Below are positions 5,111 through 5,136 of a DNA stretch of 5,136 nt, piece after piece. The stretch's first letter is position 1, and every line of letters begins with the position of its first letter. The translations under genes and the position numbers were made by a program. The notes under the pieces are model-generated. The model saw only the letters and a program-made list of their open reading frames with translations. It was not told the origin of the DNA and ran no database searches. The DNA is from Bacteroidales bacterium UBA1256 (GTDB lineage: Bacteria; Bacteroidota; Bacteroidia; Bacteroidales; Paludibacteraceae): positions 1 to 5,136 of the forward strand of contig DBVU01000105.1 in NCBI GenBank assembly GCA_002308195.1. The letters run 5' to 3'.

Positions 5111-5136
5111 ATGCCAAACGGAAAGAAGCATAAGAG
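5111..5136 (+). CDS. Start of a small basic protein, probably bS22/AURKAIP1-COX24-type ribosomal mini-protein (3'-truncated)
   Basis: Only eight codons and part of a ninth are visible: Met-Pro-Asn-Gly-Lys-Lys-His-Lys, then AG. This matches my memory of a roughly 30-residue, very Lys/Arg/His-rich protein of Bacteroidota that begins MPNGKK and is annotated as AURKAIP1/COX24-domain. That domain is shared with mitochondrial mS38 and the mycobacterial small-subunit protein bS22. It lies 49 nt after hup with an AT-rich, T-run-containing spacer and no ribosome binding site. The call rests on a very short match and on position, so a different basic protein is possible. Confidence 0.5.

Overview
The window looks like a core chromosomal segment of a Bacteroidales-type bacterium (phylum Bacteroidota). 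The evidence is as follows. Three intergenic regions carry promoters of the Bacteroidota type (TTTG or near-TTTG, 18-19 nt, TAnnTTTG). Start codons lack Shine-Dalgarno sequences. The amidase ends in a SPOR-like domain and is followed by a single-MCE-domain MlaD-type gene. The HU protein has a Bacteroidota-like arm sequence, and the last gene begins with Met-Pro-Asn-Gly-Lys-Lys. Genus and species cannot be read from the sequence.

Layout, left to right. At 1-950 (+) is the 3' part of an N-acetylmuramoyl-L-alanine amidase gene with a low-complexity linker and a SPOR-like C-terminus. Only 26 nt later, at 977-1867 (+), is an MlaD/MCE-family gene, probably in the same operon. A strong hairpin-plus-T-tract terminator (1939-1981) ends that unit. 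The 325-nt gap 1868-2192 also holds a DnaA-box-like 9-mer, a second inverted repeat and a consensus dnaA promoter. dnaA follows at 2193-3572 (+). It converges on mutY (3591-4625, -), with a weak hairpin across the 18-nt gap. mutY and hup (HU, 4789-5061, +) are divergent, with back-to-back promoters in the 163 nt between them. At the right edge (5111 onward) a small basic-protein gene begins that resembles the bS22/AURKAIP1-COX24-type ribosomal mini-protein.

Functionally there are two themes. The left pair acts at the envelope: peptidoglycan cleavage and probable phospholipid transport. The right group acts on DNA: replication initiation, adenine:8-oxoguanine repair and nucleoid architecture, leading into a probable translation gene.

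I found no mobile element, CRISPR array, tRNA, rRNA or defence system, and nothing that supports a wholly new system. The points worth a second look are smaller. They are an altered DNA-reading loop in DnaA, a replaced intercalating proline in HU, an extra residue between the first two MutY cluster cysteines, a 7-residue tandem duplication in MutY, a 15-nt direct repeat in the mutY leader, a 14-nt promoter core shared by dnaA and mutY, and a very short predicted dnaA leader.
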